Assembly: GCA_940671915.1 (NCBI GenBank)
Contig: CALNVZ010002100.1
Span: forward strand, 3,752,480-3,816,479
Origin: Paracentrotus lividus
Taxonomy: Eukaryota; Echinodermata; Echinoidea; Camarodonta; Echinidae
Direction: 5' to 3'
Length of the DNA: 64,000 nucleotides
In this document: positions 1-10,973 of the stretch, one piece after another
Layout of the letters: every line of letters begins with the position of its first letter
How positions within the stretch are numbered: position 1 is the stretch's first letter
The notes under the pieces: generated by a model
Seen by the model: only the letters and a program-made list of their open reading frames with translations
Told to the model about the DNA's origin: nothing
Database searches by the model: none
Program-made: the position numbers and the translations under genes

Positions 1-397
1 AGAATCTTGGTTAGCCATGTTTGTAGTTGAATTCCAGGTCTGCATTGAAGAATGAAAACAAAAATAAAGTATATTTTGTGTCCACTAAATCTGTCTAGAG
101 AGTCTAGAATCTAGATTCTATAGACCCTGTGCAGGGCTCGAATTTAGCAGTGGCCCAGTGCCAATGGCTACCTGAAACTTAGTCGGGACACCCAGAATAA
201 ACTAAAAACTCAATTGAATCTTGTGGATTCTTCTTCTTCTTCAGTTTACATCTGCCTCCTTCAATTTTGAAGATTCTTGCAGACGGTTTGAACTAAGTGT
301 GTGTGTGACATAGTTGGGTGTTGCGTGTAATATTTACAATACTTAGAAACTACAATATTCACATTATTTACAATATATACATTATGCAAGTGCTTGT
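1..397. other. Left edge, no gene seen
   Basis: No coding signal. A short TTC run lies at about 229-242 and AT-rich sequence at 320-390. This is probably the 3' flank of the minus-strand retrotransposon remnant that follows. Confidence 0.5.
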
Positions 398-1215
398 TTA
401 GCTCTGGCCTCCCGTCAGTCTCAGACGGAAGGCAGTTGGGGATGAGGCATTGGTGATGCTGTCTGGAAGAGCATTCCATGATCTTACTGTCTTCGGGAAG
501 AAAGATTGTCTGTGGAGCTCTGTCCTGCTGTGTGGGATCTGGTATCCATTTACTTGTACAGATCGAGTTCTTCTTTGTTAAGGTAGAGGGGTGATGTAGT
601 CCTGCAGCGGGAAGTCAATCAGATTGTGGTGGAGTTTGTACATGAGTACCAGTCTAGCCTCCTCCCTGCGTTTTTCGAGTGTTGACCAGCCAAGTTGTTC
701 CAGCATGGATTTGGTGTATCAGTTGATTGTTTGAAGGATCCCAAACCGCAGAGCTGTACTCCACCAGGGGCCGTACCAGGGCTTTGTAGGCGGTTGTCTT
801 CAATTGCTGGGAGTTGATTCTCAGATTGCATTTGAGGAAGGCAAGTGTGCTATTGGCTTTCTGACATCTGCTTGTTACATGCTGGTTCCATTTCAGGTCA
901 GATGTTATAGTGATGCCAAGATACTTGGAAGCAGTAGTCACTTTCAGGGGCGTGTTGTTCAACGTGTAGTCATGATTTGTTGCATTTCTTCTCCTAGATA
1001 CTCTGATGACCTCACACTTCTGGATGTTGAGTTCCATTGTCCAGGTCTTTGCCCACTCGCCAATCTTGTTGAGGTCACCTTGCAGTTGTTGAGTGTCTTG
1101 CTGGTTCTTGACGGCAAGATATGTGATTGCATCGTCGGCAAAGAGTCTTACAGGAGAAGAAAGATTGTCAGGCAGGTCATTGATGTAGTGGATGAAAAGG
1201 CATGGCCCATTGCAT
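398..1215 (-). pseudogene. Non-LTR retrotransposon remnant, C-terminal part of reverse transcriptase
   Basis: Read on the minus strand, this encodes the end of a LINE reverse transcriptase. From about 1206 downwards come a YINDLPDNL segment, then LFADDA (FADD at 1131-1142, the catalytic YxDD-type box), the thumb-like stretch GEWAKTWTMELNIQKCEV, then SKYLGITITSDLKW and YKALVRPLVEYSSAVWDP. It ends with SWNALPDSI and a TAA at 398-400. This order is typical of CR1/Jockey-group elements. The frame is broken near 575-585 (in-frame stop) and the endonuclease and N-terminal RT are missing, so the copy is 5'-truncated and dead. Assignment to a non-LTR reverse transcriptase is firm; the exact clade is not. 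Confidence 0.85.
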
Positions 1216-2911
1216 GTTCAAATGGGGCCAATGGCCACCCAAAGCCCTGCTGTGGTCATTGCAACATGTCCCTGATTCATGGACATGTAAAATAATCTGA
1301 CAAAAACTGAAATGTATCACACAAGCTGACATTTTTATGTTGTGTACTTTTATTTGGGAGATTTCTAATAAGACCAAATCAGTGATTTAATACACCACAA
1401 TGACTCCTCTGGCTCTGCATGCATAGATATAGGCTATAGAAATTTACATATTCAAGTACATTTACATGTAGTAGTGACCGGACACATTGAATTTTTAACT
1501 CCACAAATATGCACGATGCTCAAATTATCACGTTAGCATATGAAATACAATACCATTATGCCTTCCAATGAACAATAGTCACAATAAAATTTAGACTTGT
1601 CATTAATTTTTTGGGTAAGTCCTCAATTTTTCATACGTTTTTATTTGCAGCCACAGAAATGGACAGTTGGATTTGTTGAAGTTCCTATTTATATTTCTCT
1701 TCTTTATTCTACAAAGTATTGAAACAGTGGCTTTCCGTGGACACCTTTTGTGAAGTTGAGTCTTGCAGTTTTTCTTGCAAAATAGTCTGCATTATTTATG
1801 ATCGACTGCGCGCACGATAGAAGCGTTCTTTTGGGAAACAGCTGAATCGCGTTGTTCAGTTACCGTCAACGCACTTCAGTCATCGTGACCGGGTCGAGGC
1901 CGAGCTTCACGTGATAGCTAATCAGAGCGCCCCATAATAAAAATGCATTGTCCTTAAGCTCTGTACGTACGAGCTTGTAGACCTTTCTTTGTGCGAGAAA
2001 TGCAGGTCAACTCCTTCTTCCTATACTAGATTACCTGATGAAAATGATGGAGATTGGAGCCCGCAGGTCAAAGATTATCTGGCGGTGTCAACAATAATGA
2101 ATAAACAATTCACCTAACGCTAAACTGCTAAACAAAATAGAGAATCTAGTCTAGAATAGGCCTAGAGAAATCTATAGAAAATATAATTTAAAACATTTCA
2201 TTAATGATAATGTTGAAAGGAACATCAAAAACCCAGTCATCGAATAATTAATGTAGCTATATTACCCCAAAATTAAAACAATAAATATATTAAACAAATG
2301 ATACCTCAAATTAAAGGTATTGATAAGAGAAATTCAAAGCAAAAATTTTTTTGGAAATCCGACCATTCGTTATGGAGTTATGGCGATTCAAACATGCAAC
2401 TGCAATGAACACATTCTACCGCATATTTTTGAGGATCCGTTATTGTGAGCAGAACTCCCTATCAGGGGCAAGCTATATATACTCAAGTTAGACTTCTTGG
2501 TAAGATGAGTACAATAAGAAAGATAATTACGCAAACATGTAAATTTATTATGAATATACATTTGTATAGCCTAGTTAGGCCCTATAGGTCTGGCCTGGGG
2601 GGGGGGGGGGGGACTGCAGCATGCAGTCACTCATTCATCTCTTGAGATCTGGGTTGTTGAATGTTGACTCGCCAATCTCAGTGAAAATTTGCATGTACCA
2701 TCACCTATCATTACTATTATTTGTTTCCTAACACAATGTTGTATATAATATATACTTTCTTTTTATCATTCTTATTACTTAAGAGGAAAGCTGTTAACCC
2801 AGCCAGGATCGATCAAGAGGTATGGAGAAAGAACTACTTGACCCAAGAAGAAGATATTCCAATTAACTTTATATGGCCTCCAATAATCTAATATTTGGCA
2901 CTCATTGCTAT
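1216..2911. other. Intergenic, possible regulatory patch near 1.8-2.0 kb
   Basis: No convincing exon. About 1800-1990 is richer in CpG than its surroundings and contains a CACGTGA E-box-like word and CCCATAATAAAA, so it could be a promoter or enhancer. A G-run sits at about 2598-2612. The 66-codon open frame here has no domain and crosses the G-run, so it is not called. Confidence 0.3.
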
Positions 2912-2936
2912 GAGGTCGATACGTAGTATCGACCTC
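2912..2936. repeat. Perfect 11-bp inverted repeat with 3-bp spacer
   Basis: GAGGTCGATAC at 2912-2922 and its exact reverse complement at 2926-2936 are separated by GTA. The hairpin is short and perfect, in otherwise AT-rich DNA. It may be a recognition site or the core of a small palindromic element. Confidence 0.8.
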
Positions 2937-4200
2937 GTTAACCAAGTCCTTTATATTCGGTTGATATTTTTATGAACCACTTTCCCCACTGTGTTTATGG
3001 CAAGTGCGTCCATAAAGGATGTAGAAAATGTTCTACAGTGCTTCAATAGTCCATAATAAATTAAGCTAGGCCTAGGCCCTGGGAAAAAAACACAAAATAA
3101 AACACTAAAAAGGGAGAAAAACCCACCACACGGGAGGAGAATTACCTTCCCACAGCTTCACTGCAGAGCGCCGTCATTCACTATAATTTGTATGCAGCTG
3201 CGTGCGGCAATTGCTATATTGTTAAAAGAGTCGTCCCAGATCAACTCAGCCAATACCAAGAGTCGGCATCGCCACAGAGCGAGTTCTAGTTACATTGCTC
3301 GATAGTGTGCGAGCTAGCTATACGTGCTAGCGATTGGGCTCTACTTTCTCATCGGACCTTTACCGAATCAATAATTTGGTATAGGTAGAGTTGAATCAAG
3401 CTTCATGTCCATAGCCAAGATAAAGTGAACTTGTTTGGACTGTTAGTCTTTTTCAGCCGTTCACATGTTTAATAAAGACGGGAAGCAAAAGAGACATATG
3501 CACTTGATTTTGTTTGAGAATCTATTTTGGCTTCAGTTATGTTTAGCTTCTCTCTGTGGTTAGTATGTTGCTAATTACATTTATGTTTGTTCCAGTTTCG
3601 TTTCATATTTTATAACGAAATTCGATAATATAGGGCTTGAAATAAATGTCTCAGCTTTGAACAAAAACTAATTACCGATTGAGATATCACCGCATGATAA
3701 TCATAGAAAGTTTCGTGGCGATCTCAGCAATGAAAAACTACTCTCGGAAGTAGTACTTGACCTTAACTTATATTTTGAACGAGCGCAAGGCAGATATCTG
3801 CCCAGATTGTGTTTTCGTCATCTACGTTCATTTGAAAATAGTTTGGATTTGTTACCGAAACGTGTGTGTCGTCTCTGCAAATTTACAACAAACACTCATC
3901 AAAAGTGATTCAAAACAGAAGTTTGAGGAGTAAAAACAGGCGAAATGGAAGTTTAGTGAAGACCTTGGATATCCAAGAAATCATCCATCCAGAAAACGGT
4001 ACGTAAAAAACTGTATTTTTCAAAATAATTATAAATTTAAAATCGAGCTCTTCGGATTTCTAATGTTCTTGCCTCGCGGGGCCCGCTAAAGTTGCATGCG
4101 TGATATTTGGTTAAATAAATACCTTCTCATAGTCTCAACAATTTACTTGGTAAAAAAAGGAATACTATTTTCCTATATATCACTTTTTAAAATTAATAAT
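2937..4200 (+). promoter_or_regulatory. Possible promoter and untranslated first exon, plus strand
   Basis: Between about 3130 and 4000 the sequence is less AT-rich than its neighbours and carries CpG-containing words (GAGCGCCG, GCGTGCGG). It ends in a good splice-donor match: GAAAACG at 3992-3998 followed by GTACGT from 3999. The only nearby ATG (about 3945) is closed by a stop within three codons, so any exon here would be untranslated. It could belong to the TMEM169-like gene at 8 kb. No RNA evidence is available, and this is an inference from composition plus one donor match. Confidence 0.2.
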
Positions 4201-5137
4201 TTAGACTATGTTCTTCGTTTTTTTTTTTTTTCTTTTTTTTTTCATTGAAATATTTTTTGTTAACGAAATGAGATGCATGCATGATCTGAACCTTAATATG
4301 ACAAAATGAAGTGAGTGACAAAAGTCATGTAAATAAAGAGCAAAATGTATTGTATATATATTTTTACGCTGGAAACTTTCATGAATATTGATTTTGTATA
4401 AGATTATGTTGGCATAAACATATTTTGCCTTTGTCTTTGCTTTTGTGTGGGAATTATAATTGTTCCATAATATGTAACTTGTGATTATTAATGTTGATTT
4501 ATCTTATTATTTGTCTATGTCATTAATTTATATGATATTCTTTGGAATTAAATATAAAATATTGTTAAAATTAAGTGTTCATTATTTTTACACAATGTTT
4601 TTATTCAGCTTCTGGGCTTTTTTTATTTATTTTTTTTTAATGAATGAACCATTTTTTAACTTGAATTGAATTGAATATGATACGAAAATAATTCATTGAT
4701 CTCTTTTATAATTCTCAAAGTAGGGCATATACATTATAACATATATGTGAAATTTATGAGTTCTTATGTTTAATTCCAAGAAGATATTTTAATGTTTATT
4801 GTAACCTATGATCGAATGTTAAAGGAAAATTAACCAAATTATTTTATCATATTTCTATGCTTTCAATAAATGTAATTATACAGATGAATGTTTTGTAGAC
4901 TAAACTATCTTGTACTTATTGCATTTATTTTGATGTCTAATAAATTATTTTTAAATAAAACAATGATGATGGTATAAGGGTTGTTACATCTAGGTTCTGG
5001 AACTTAAAATGAGGGTCAGATTGAAGAAAAACAAAGAATAGAGAAGAACAAGAAAACAAACAATCAACAAGAAATTATATTCAAAAGATTATTTGGAAAA
5101 GTGGGAGGGCAATGAGAGAGAGAGAAAAAGAAACAAC
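4201..5137. other. AT-rich intergenic DNA with a LINE-type 3' tail
   Basis: T-runs and A-rich stretches with no coding frame. TTGAATTGAATTGAAT at 4661-4676 is a short microsatellite of the kind found at the 3' end of CR1/L2-like retrotransposons. Similar tails occur near 40361-40377 and 62130-62144. The upstream 400 bases may be that element's 3' end, but no protein remnant is left to confirm it. Confidence 0.35.
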
Positions 5138-5744
5138 AATGTCGAAGACTTATTTTAAAAAAAAATTAATCAAAAAAAAAAGATGAAAAAAAGGGGTTGT
5201 GTCAGGATTATGAAACATGATATAAAAAAGAAATAATTTATCTAGATTACATATAAAAATGAAAGAACTGAACAAATATTGGCAATGAGAAGATATTTAA
5301 GGCAGAGGGAACAAAAAAATGTCGGGAAAATAAAGAGAGTGATAAAATGAATAAAATAAAATGAATATATAACTAGAGTCTAGGCTATAAGGAAAATATT
5401 GGGAAAACATATTTTTTTACTAGAAGTCACCATATGCCAATGTCGAGACCTATTTTTAAAAAAAATTAATAAAAAAAGATGAAAAAAAGGGTTGTGTCAG
5501 GATTATGAACATGATATAAAAAAGAAATAATTTATCTAGATTACATAATAAAATGAAAAGAACTGAAAAATATGGCAATGAGAAGATATTTAAAGGCAGA
5601 GGGAACAAAAAAATGTCGGGGAAAAAATAAAGAGATGTGATAAAATGAATAAAATAAAATAAATATATAACTAACAGTTAGAGTCTAGGCCTATAAGGAA
5701 AATGGGAAAACATATATTTTTTTACTAGAAGTCACCATATGCCA
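5138..5744. repeat. Tandem duplication, two copies of about 300 bp
   Basis: Copy 1 starts at about 5138 (AATGTCGA) and copy 2 at about 5439; copy 2 ends with the same CACCATATGCCA words at about 5744. The copies share long identical tracts, such as GGTTGTGTCAGGATTATGAA and AATAATTTATCTAGATTACA. They differ almost only by single-base insertions or deletions, many of them in homopolymers. That fits either a recent duplication or a collapsed or mis-joined haplotype in a long-read assembly. Confidence 0.85.
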
Positions 5745-6953
5745 GTGCCTAACGAAATAAGAAGAAAGCCATAGCATGCATTGCTTTGTTCGTGACCACG
5801 CAACGCGCCCGAGATGTGAATAGAGAGTGGAGGGCCCGCAGCTGCGAAGTCAATGCGGATTATTCTCAGGTATTGTTGTTAAAATCATGCATTAAATTTA
5901 CATACATTAACAAAGACCAAATGGCAACTAAAGTCAATCGATGACTTTTTATATCGGACATTCTTTGCGTTTGGTCTTTGAGGTAAAATGAGAACATTTG
6001 CAAACTTGCCGAATAGTAATTTTGTGAAGAAAAAACCTTCGCGAATCCATTTATCCATGGGAATGGAACGGCGCCGGTGATATTATGATGATATTTTACA
6101 GTAGAAAATCGAGAAGAATTTTACAAAATCATTTGATTCAAAGAATGATGTGATAAAGACAGATTAATAACCGATTGTCAAACTTTCTTTATGGCATGAA
6201 TCTGAGTTTGCAAGCATTAATTTCTTGAAAAAATTATGTTTTTCCGATCATTTGCAAGTGCGTGAGGACGAAAATTAAACCCGGAAGTCAAATCTTGCGC
6301 ATGACGATAATTTCTACGATGGCGGCAGTTTCAACAGGTAAAGAGTGACGGATTGTCTCCGTAAAATGTAAGATTATACAATTAAAAGTAGTGAATCAAA
6401 GTTCCACGGTAAAATATATCAATTTGTACTAGTTTCAGAACATGTAGACCTATTTTTCATTTTAAAAATGATTTGATCTTCCAAGAAAAAGGGGAAATAA
6501 GTGCCGTGAATTTAACACGGCGATAGATAGGAAGATGTCATAAACGCGAAGCGGCTGCGATCCCTAATTAATGGTAAGTGAGAAATGTTGATCTTAATTC
6601 TTAATAATGAAAAATTAAGTTTGCCTAGACTAAGTTAGAGCTTCCATTAGGCCTAGATTTTTTTTCTAGAAATCTATATCTGGATCTAGATCTAGAGAGG
6701 GTTTATAATATCCAATTTTTAGTCCCAGGCATAGACTCTAGCCTGAGTCTAGGCCATACCAACTGTTAGTAACGTTAATGGTTTGCGTGTGAAATTGAAA
6801 TGAGATGAGATTGAGACTTTGACCTTTTTGTCAATGTCATTTTGAGAGTGACATTCAAATGACAAGTCTATCAGCTCAGTGAACCAACAAAACAAGTTAG
6901 TCATGTCAGAAAACAACAACCACAATAAATATAAAGGTAAAAATATATTGATT
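5745..6953 (+). promoter_or_regulatory. Candidate plus-strand gene start with ETS and NRF1-like sites
   Basis: CCCGGAAGT at 6280-6288 matches an ETS/GABP site and TGCGCATG at 6296-6303 matches half of the NRF1 palindrome. Both are usual in promoters of broadly expressed animal genes. Just downstream are an ATG at 6301 and an in-frame ATG at 6319 (reading MAAVST). This short frame reaches a donor, GTAAAG, at 6338. A second possible donor, GTAAGT, follows ATG at 6571-6573. I could not connect either donor to a downstream coding exon. They may be alternative first exons of the TMEM169-like gene or the start of an unrecognised gene. Confidence 0.3.
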
Positions 6954-6963
6954 CATAGCTTAC

Positions 6964-7123
6964 CGTTGTTTAAAAGATCTGGATCATCCATGTGATATGA
7001 TGTAAAAGTGTTCAATCCTGGCTCAGAAAGACAAACTGCATGGAACGGCTCCAACAGATCAGTGAACGCAGCGATGAAAACGGAGCGGATTTTATGAAAG
7101 CCAATTTGCTGACTGTCCCACAT
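6964..7123 (-). CDS. Unassigned candidate first coding exon
   Basis: On the minus strand, an ATG at 7123-7121 opens 53 codons that look coding (balanced third positions, few rare codons) and stop exactly at a consensus donor: the exon ends at 6964 and GTAAGC follows at 6963-6958, in phase 1. The peptide begins MWDSQQIGFHKIRSVF and ends HMDDPDLLNN. It has no domain I recognise. Upstream of the ATG the frame stays open for another 29 codons, but these are AT-rich and probably not coding. A CpG-rich patch (GCGCGCGC) near 7333-7346 could be its promoter. No continuation exon could be identified at lower coordinates, so it may be a partial gene, a relic, or chance. Confidence 0.3.
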
Positions 7124-8018
7124 ATAATGATTTATAAATGTTATTATTTTGAGAATTTTTAGATAAAAAATTGATTCAACTCTAAAGATAGAGACAAAAA
7201 TTATATACACGAAAATCTAGACTTTTAATCTTTTTTATACTGCAGCATTGACAAAAATATTTCCCTCTGATTCAATAATTGCAATCGGTTTTAAATTGAC
7301 GACGCAATTTTTATTAATCTAGAACTACTGACTTCGCAACAGCGCGCGCTACTGATGTCAGCTGTGTTGTTGTGGGAATATAGGTCATGAGGATTCTTAT
7401 CATCATCATCAAGACATCATGATCATATTCAGTAACATTTGCAGTGTTAATACATGTACCTTCATATGATTGACATGGAGCATATAAAAGGAGGATTAAC
7501 TGACTGACCAAGTTGCATGAGACTTCCTGCATGCTGTAGTGTAAAAACAAAAACATAACTGACCTGCTCTGTGCTGTCTGCTGAGCTCAAATCAAAACAA
7601 CAAGACTGGAGACCATTGGAGACCAGGAAGACAGAGACCAGGAAGGCATCCACTCCCCAACTTACAAGAAAACATCAGTGGCAGTAAATTAAAGTGGGAA
7701 GGAAACCCTTTTCCCCCGAAGAGATAGAACATGGAAATCATACTTGGTTAAACCGTTAAACTGGATGCCCTTTGTAAAGAGTGGAATTGGACAACAATCG
7801 CTTGCTTCTTTATCAATTTATCACATCATTCATTAAATGAATGAATGAACAGATAAATGAACGAGGTGATTTGTGGAATGGCATAGAAGTCTAGATGTGA
7901 GAGGTCTCAACAGTCCAAGCAACCAAGAGTGGACTGACTCACTGAGATCTGGACATTAATTTTGTTCTTCATTCATCAAAGATAAGAAAAGCAAATTATA
8001 ATGTAAAATAAAGTCAAT
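7124..8018. other. Upstream flank of the TMEM169-like exon
   Basis: No open frame of note. The stretch 7550-7700 is A/G-rich and resembles a 5' untranslated region. A short ATGAATGAATGAAC run lies near 7838-7851. An in-frame TAA at 8004-8006 closes the frame of the next gene upstream of its first ATG. Confidence 0.35.
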
Positions 8019-8513
8019 ATGAAGCCTGGTTGCCAACGAAGTGCCTTCTCAATCAGTTACCAAGAAGGGCCTCATATAGTTTTGCTCTCGATACTTTCCT
8101 TGCCAGTCGTCTTTCTATGCGCAATATGTGTAACTGGTTATATCGGTATCCTGACGTGGTACAACATATTCCTACATTTCTTTGATGAACGGACAATCGT
8201 CCATCGACTTACGATCTGTCCTTTACTCATCCTCACCTTGCCACTGTTTGTCCTCGCTGTCACGCTATGGTTATCAATCTACGCATCATTGCAGCAACTG
8301 TCGTGGCATCTTGAAAGTTGGTGGGACAGTGTCCGTGACTTGGAGAAGGGTTTTTTTGCTAAGCTATGCTCTAAACTTGGTTTAACTGACTGCTGTCCTT
8401 ACGAGGTCATCATACGCAGAGAAGATGACGACAGTTTTGAGTTGGCATCTGAGGATGTCAGCTTGAAAGGCATAGTCATCACAAAATCAGAAACTCCATC
8501 AATGGAATTGTGA
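8019..8513 (+). CDS. TMEM169: TMEM169-like transmembrane protein (C-terminal half)
   Basis: A 164-residue frame matches the C-terminal half of vertebrate TMEM169, a two-pass membrane protein of about 297 residues with no established biochemical activity. Recognisable blocks are GPHIVL...LPVVF (17-32), LTWYNIF (45-51), DERT (56-59), QLSWHLESWW (93-102), LEKGF (108-112) and CSKLGL.DC.PY (117-128). Two hydrophobic segments at about 20-43 and 65-90 would span the membrane. The tail after residue 130 is acidic (REDDDSFELASED). The start ATG is the first one after an in-frame stop at 8004. The soluble N-terminal half of the vertebrate protein is not encoded in this exon. It is either on an unseen upstream exon, with a weak acceptor AG possible at 8012-8013, or lost in this lineage. 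Confidence 0.8.
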   Translation: MKPGCQRSAFSISYQEGPHIVLLSILSLPVVFLCAICVTGYIGILTWYNIFLHFFDERTIVHRLTICPLLILTLPLFVLAVTLWLSIYASLQQLSWHLESWWDSVRDLEKGFFAKLCSKLGLTDCCPYEVIIRREDDDSFELASEDVSLKGIVITKSETPSMEL

Positions 8514-8756
8514 ATTTATTCAATCAGTTGTAAATACAACTTTTGTTTTGCTTCTATAATGCTTTCAAATATTTGACAGGGTAAATTTGCAGACTGACAT
8601 GAAGTCAAAGGGACAGTGTTTATCTGGAATATAATTATGTAGTATAGCTAGGTCCTACTTTTGAATGTAGATTTATTGCATGCTCTCATTGACATAAAAC
8701 ATTTCTCTGACAGATTAAAATAACTTTTGTGAATGTCAGTGCATGTACAATGTAGT
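8514..8756 (+). other. Start of TMEM169-like 3' untranslated region
   Basis: AT-rich sequence after the stop codon, with no coding frame. The mRNA probably runs on at least to the AATAAA at 9095. Confidence 0.4.
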
Positions 8757-8920
8757 TACAGTTGAGTCTTGTTAAAATGAGCACAGATACAGCAATATAT
8801 CATTTATTCTCTTCTCTTCAATTTTAAACATGTGTACATATGTCTCATGTATAGCAAGATTTCATACATGAGATAATTGGCTTGTTCCTGAACACCTCAA
8901 AATAATGGGAGTAAACTGTA
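8757..8920. mobile_element. Short inverted-repeat element, TACAGT-type ends
   Basis: The left end TACAGTTGAGTCTTGTTA and the right end (read in reverse complement, TACAGTTTACTCCCATTAT) are imperfect inverted repeats that continue with AAATGAG/TTTGAG. A related copy lies at 10974-11445, sharing TAATGAGCA..GATACA at the left and GGCTTG..CC near the right end. It is a non-autonomous DNA-transposon-like element with no coding capacity. Confidence 0.55.
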
Positions 8921-9094
8921 GGCCTATAATTGAAAACTGAGCTGTCTAGTGTAAATGCATCTAAATGATTATTTTAAATTAAGATGCATTAGTTAGTTAG
9001 TAATCAAGTGTTCCTGGTCATTGGACATTCATCTTAATATTGTGTAGATATTTCATGATGAATAACAACTGTTATGTGTATTTTTAAATATTAG

Positions 9095-9100
9095 AATAAA
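9095..9100 (+). terminator. Candidate polyadenylation signal
   Basis: AATAAA about 580 bases after the TMEM169-like stop codon, within an A-rich run. It is the first canonical hexamer I see on the plus strand downstream of that gene. Confidence 0.35.
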
Positions 9101-10973
9101 AAAAAATAATGTACTTGCTTTAAAGAAGTATGACTTGAGCAGGATAAAGTTAGAAATGATACATACTGTCAAATTACTATTTATTTTTATTATACAACTC
9201 ATAAAATGAGTCCGTCATTGTAAATGCGGAACATACATGGTCTTATGACTATACAGGAAAAACCAAAATAGATTCTACTGTACAAGTGAGTGATTGATTT
9301 AGAATGTTAGTCTGCAGAAATGCAATCAATCTGTCCCACTTTAAATGTTATTTTTTGCATGTGACATGACACATATAAATATGCAAACACTTTCCCACCT
9401 TTCACTTTGCCATGACATGTTTTGTGCAATGTTTCATCGTTTGTCCACTTGTATTCATCGTAAATTGTATTCACATGAGTGCCTAATTTTGAAATAATGA
9501 GTTTTGTATGCATGTTCCATCCTGAAATATGATTTTTGTAAGTTTTTATTATATGTGACAGCATCACATGAATACTGTGGCCCCTAGGGTAATTACCTGA
9601 AAGTCATTTTAAGCAGTCTAATTCAGATGGAATTTAATGTTTCCTAGATCCTAAATATCAATACATCTATACATGTACATGTACATGTAATGCCTAAACT
9701 TACATAGACCTCAGGCGCAGATTCAATTGGAGGGGGCAAAGCAGGCCCCCCCCCCCCCATGACCCCAAATTTACAAAAAGAAAAAAAAAAGTGTGTAAAA
9801 TCAACAATTTTGGACCTTACCCCCTTCCAGAGTTTTTTGTTTTACACACCTATCCCCCCCTTCCCAACACCATCCAATAAGAATAAATCTTAGTCAGCTA
9901 GATTTGACATTGAAATGTGGTCTACCAAAATCTGCAAATCAATGACTTCCCCCCCCCCCCACCCCAAGGAAATTCTGGATCTGCTACTTGGCCTACCAGT
10001 GTTGTTTTTGGAAACTTACACCAGTATCTTTGTACTGTACCTCTCTTCTCGGCTAATATGCTTGCACAGCTAGAGACATGGTTTAACAATGTATTGGGCG
10101 CTATATAAATCAAGAATATTATTCTCTCACTTGGCCTAAAATCTGCATGACAATCCTTATACAACTATGTGAAATATTTGATGACTTATGAACGCCTGTC
10201 TTCTCTTAGTACCTTTATTTAAACCTGATTTAAACTGCCCTTTCTTTTAATGAAATTACATGGCACAAAATTGTGCTTTTTGATCATGCAACTCTACCTT
10301 CAATATTTAGTTAATTGCACTGAATGAAACTACATTTAGTTTGTCAAGACTACAGTGAAAATCTCAGAATATGTGCTTGTTACATTATGTACCCAGTATC
10401 TTGTTATATCAATAGTAAATAACAATACAAATTGATTTCACAATACCTAGAGAAAAAGCTTATTATATTTTATCAGAATTTTTTTATATTGAGTTTTCAT
10501 TGTACTACTAAATGTATGTTTTGAAGCTTAGGCTATAGTAAAGATATATTCACAGTACATGTGTTTAAATTGAATTGTACACTGCCCATTCAATGGCATA
10601 AATTGAGAATTACAAATAAAAAAAATGAAAATTAGAGTCACTAAAATATGCCTTTTTTGCTGCTGCCTTTATACTTTTCATACATATGTGTGTGTTTTTG
10701 TACTATGTGATCGCTTTGAATTTTATCAATATTTTTTTTAATGATTTCTTATTTCCAGCACAATTTGGAGGAAAAAATTATTTCATGGGAAAGACAAAAT
10801 ATTCATCAGAAAATGCTCAAATTGCAAGGTGTCAGCATTGAATTGTATCATTTGTATTAAAATTTATTTCGTCAAACCAATTTGATATGAAAGTTGTCAT
10901 TCTGTTGTCAGCATGCGTGTTTTACTCAGATGTACACAATCATTATTAAAAGTTCACATTTCTTACATTTTCT
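9101..10973. other. Intergenic DNA with C-tracts, no gene seen
   Basis: Long C-runs at about 9748-9760 and 9948-9961 lie in a repeat-like context (GGCAAAGCAGGCCCC...). ACATGTACATGTACATGTA is at about 9674-9688. The open frames here cross the C-runs or are AT-rich and carry no recognisable domain. Confidence 0.4.

Noticed and set aside
804-1295. 163-codon plus-strand open frame
   Set aside because: It is the antisense of the reverse-transcriptase remnant; the minus strand shows the FADD box and the family motifs, the plus strand shows none.
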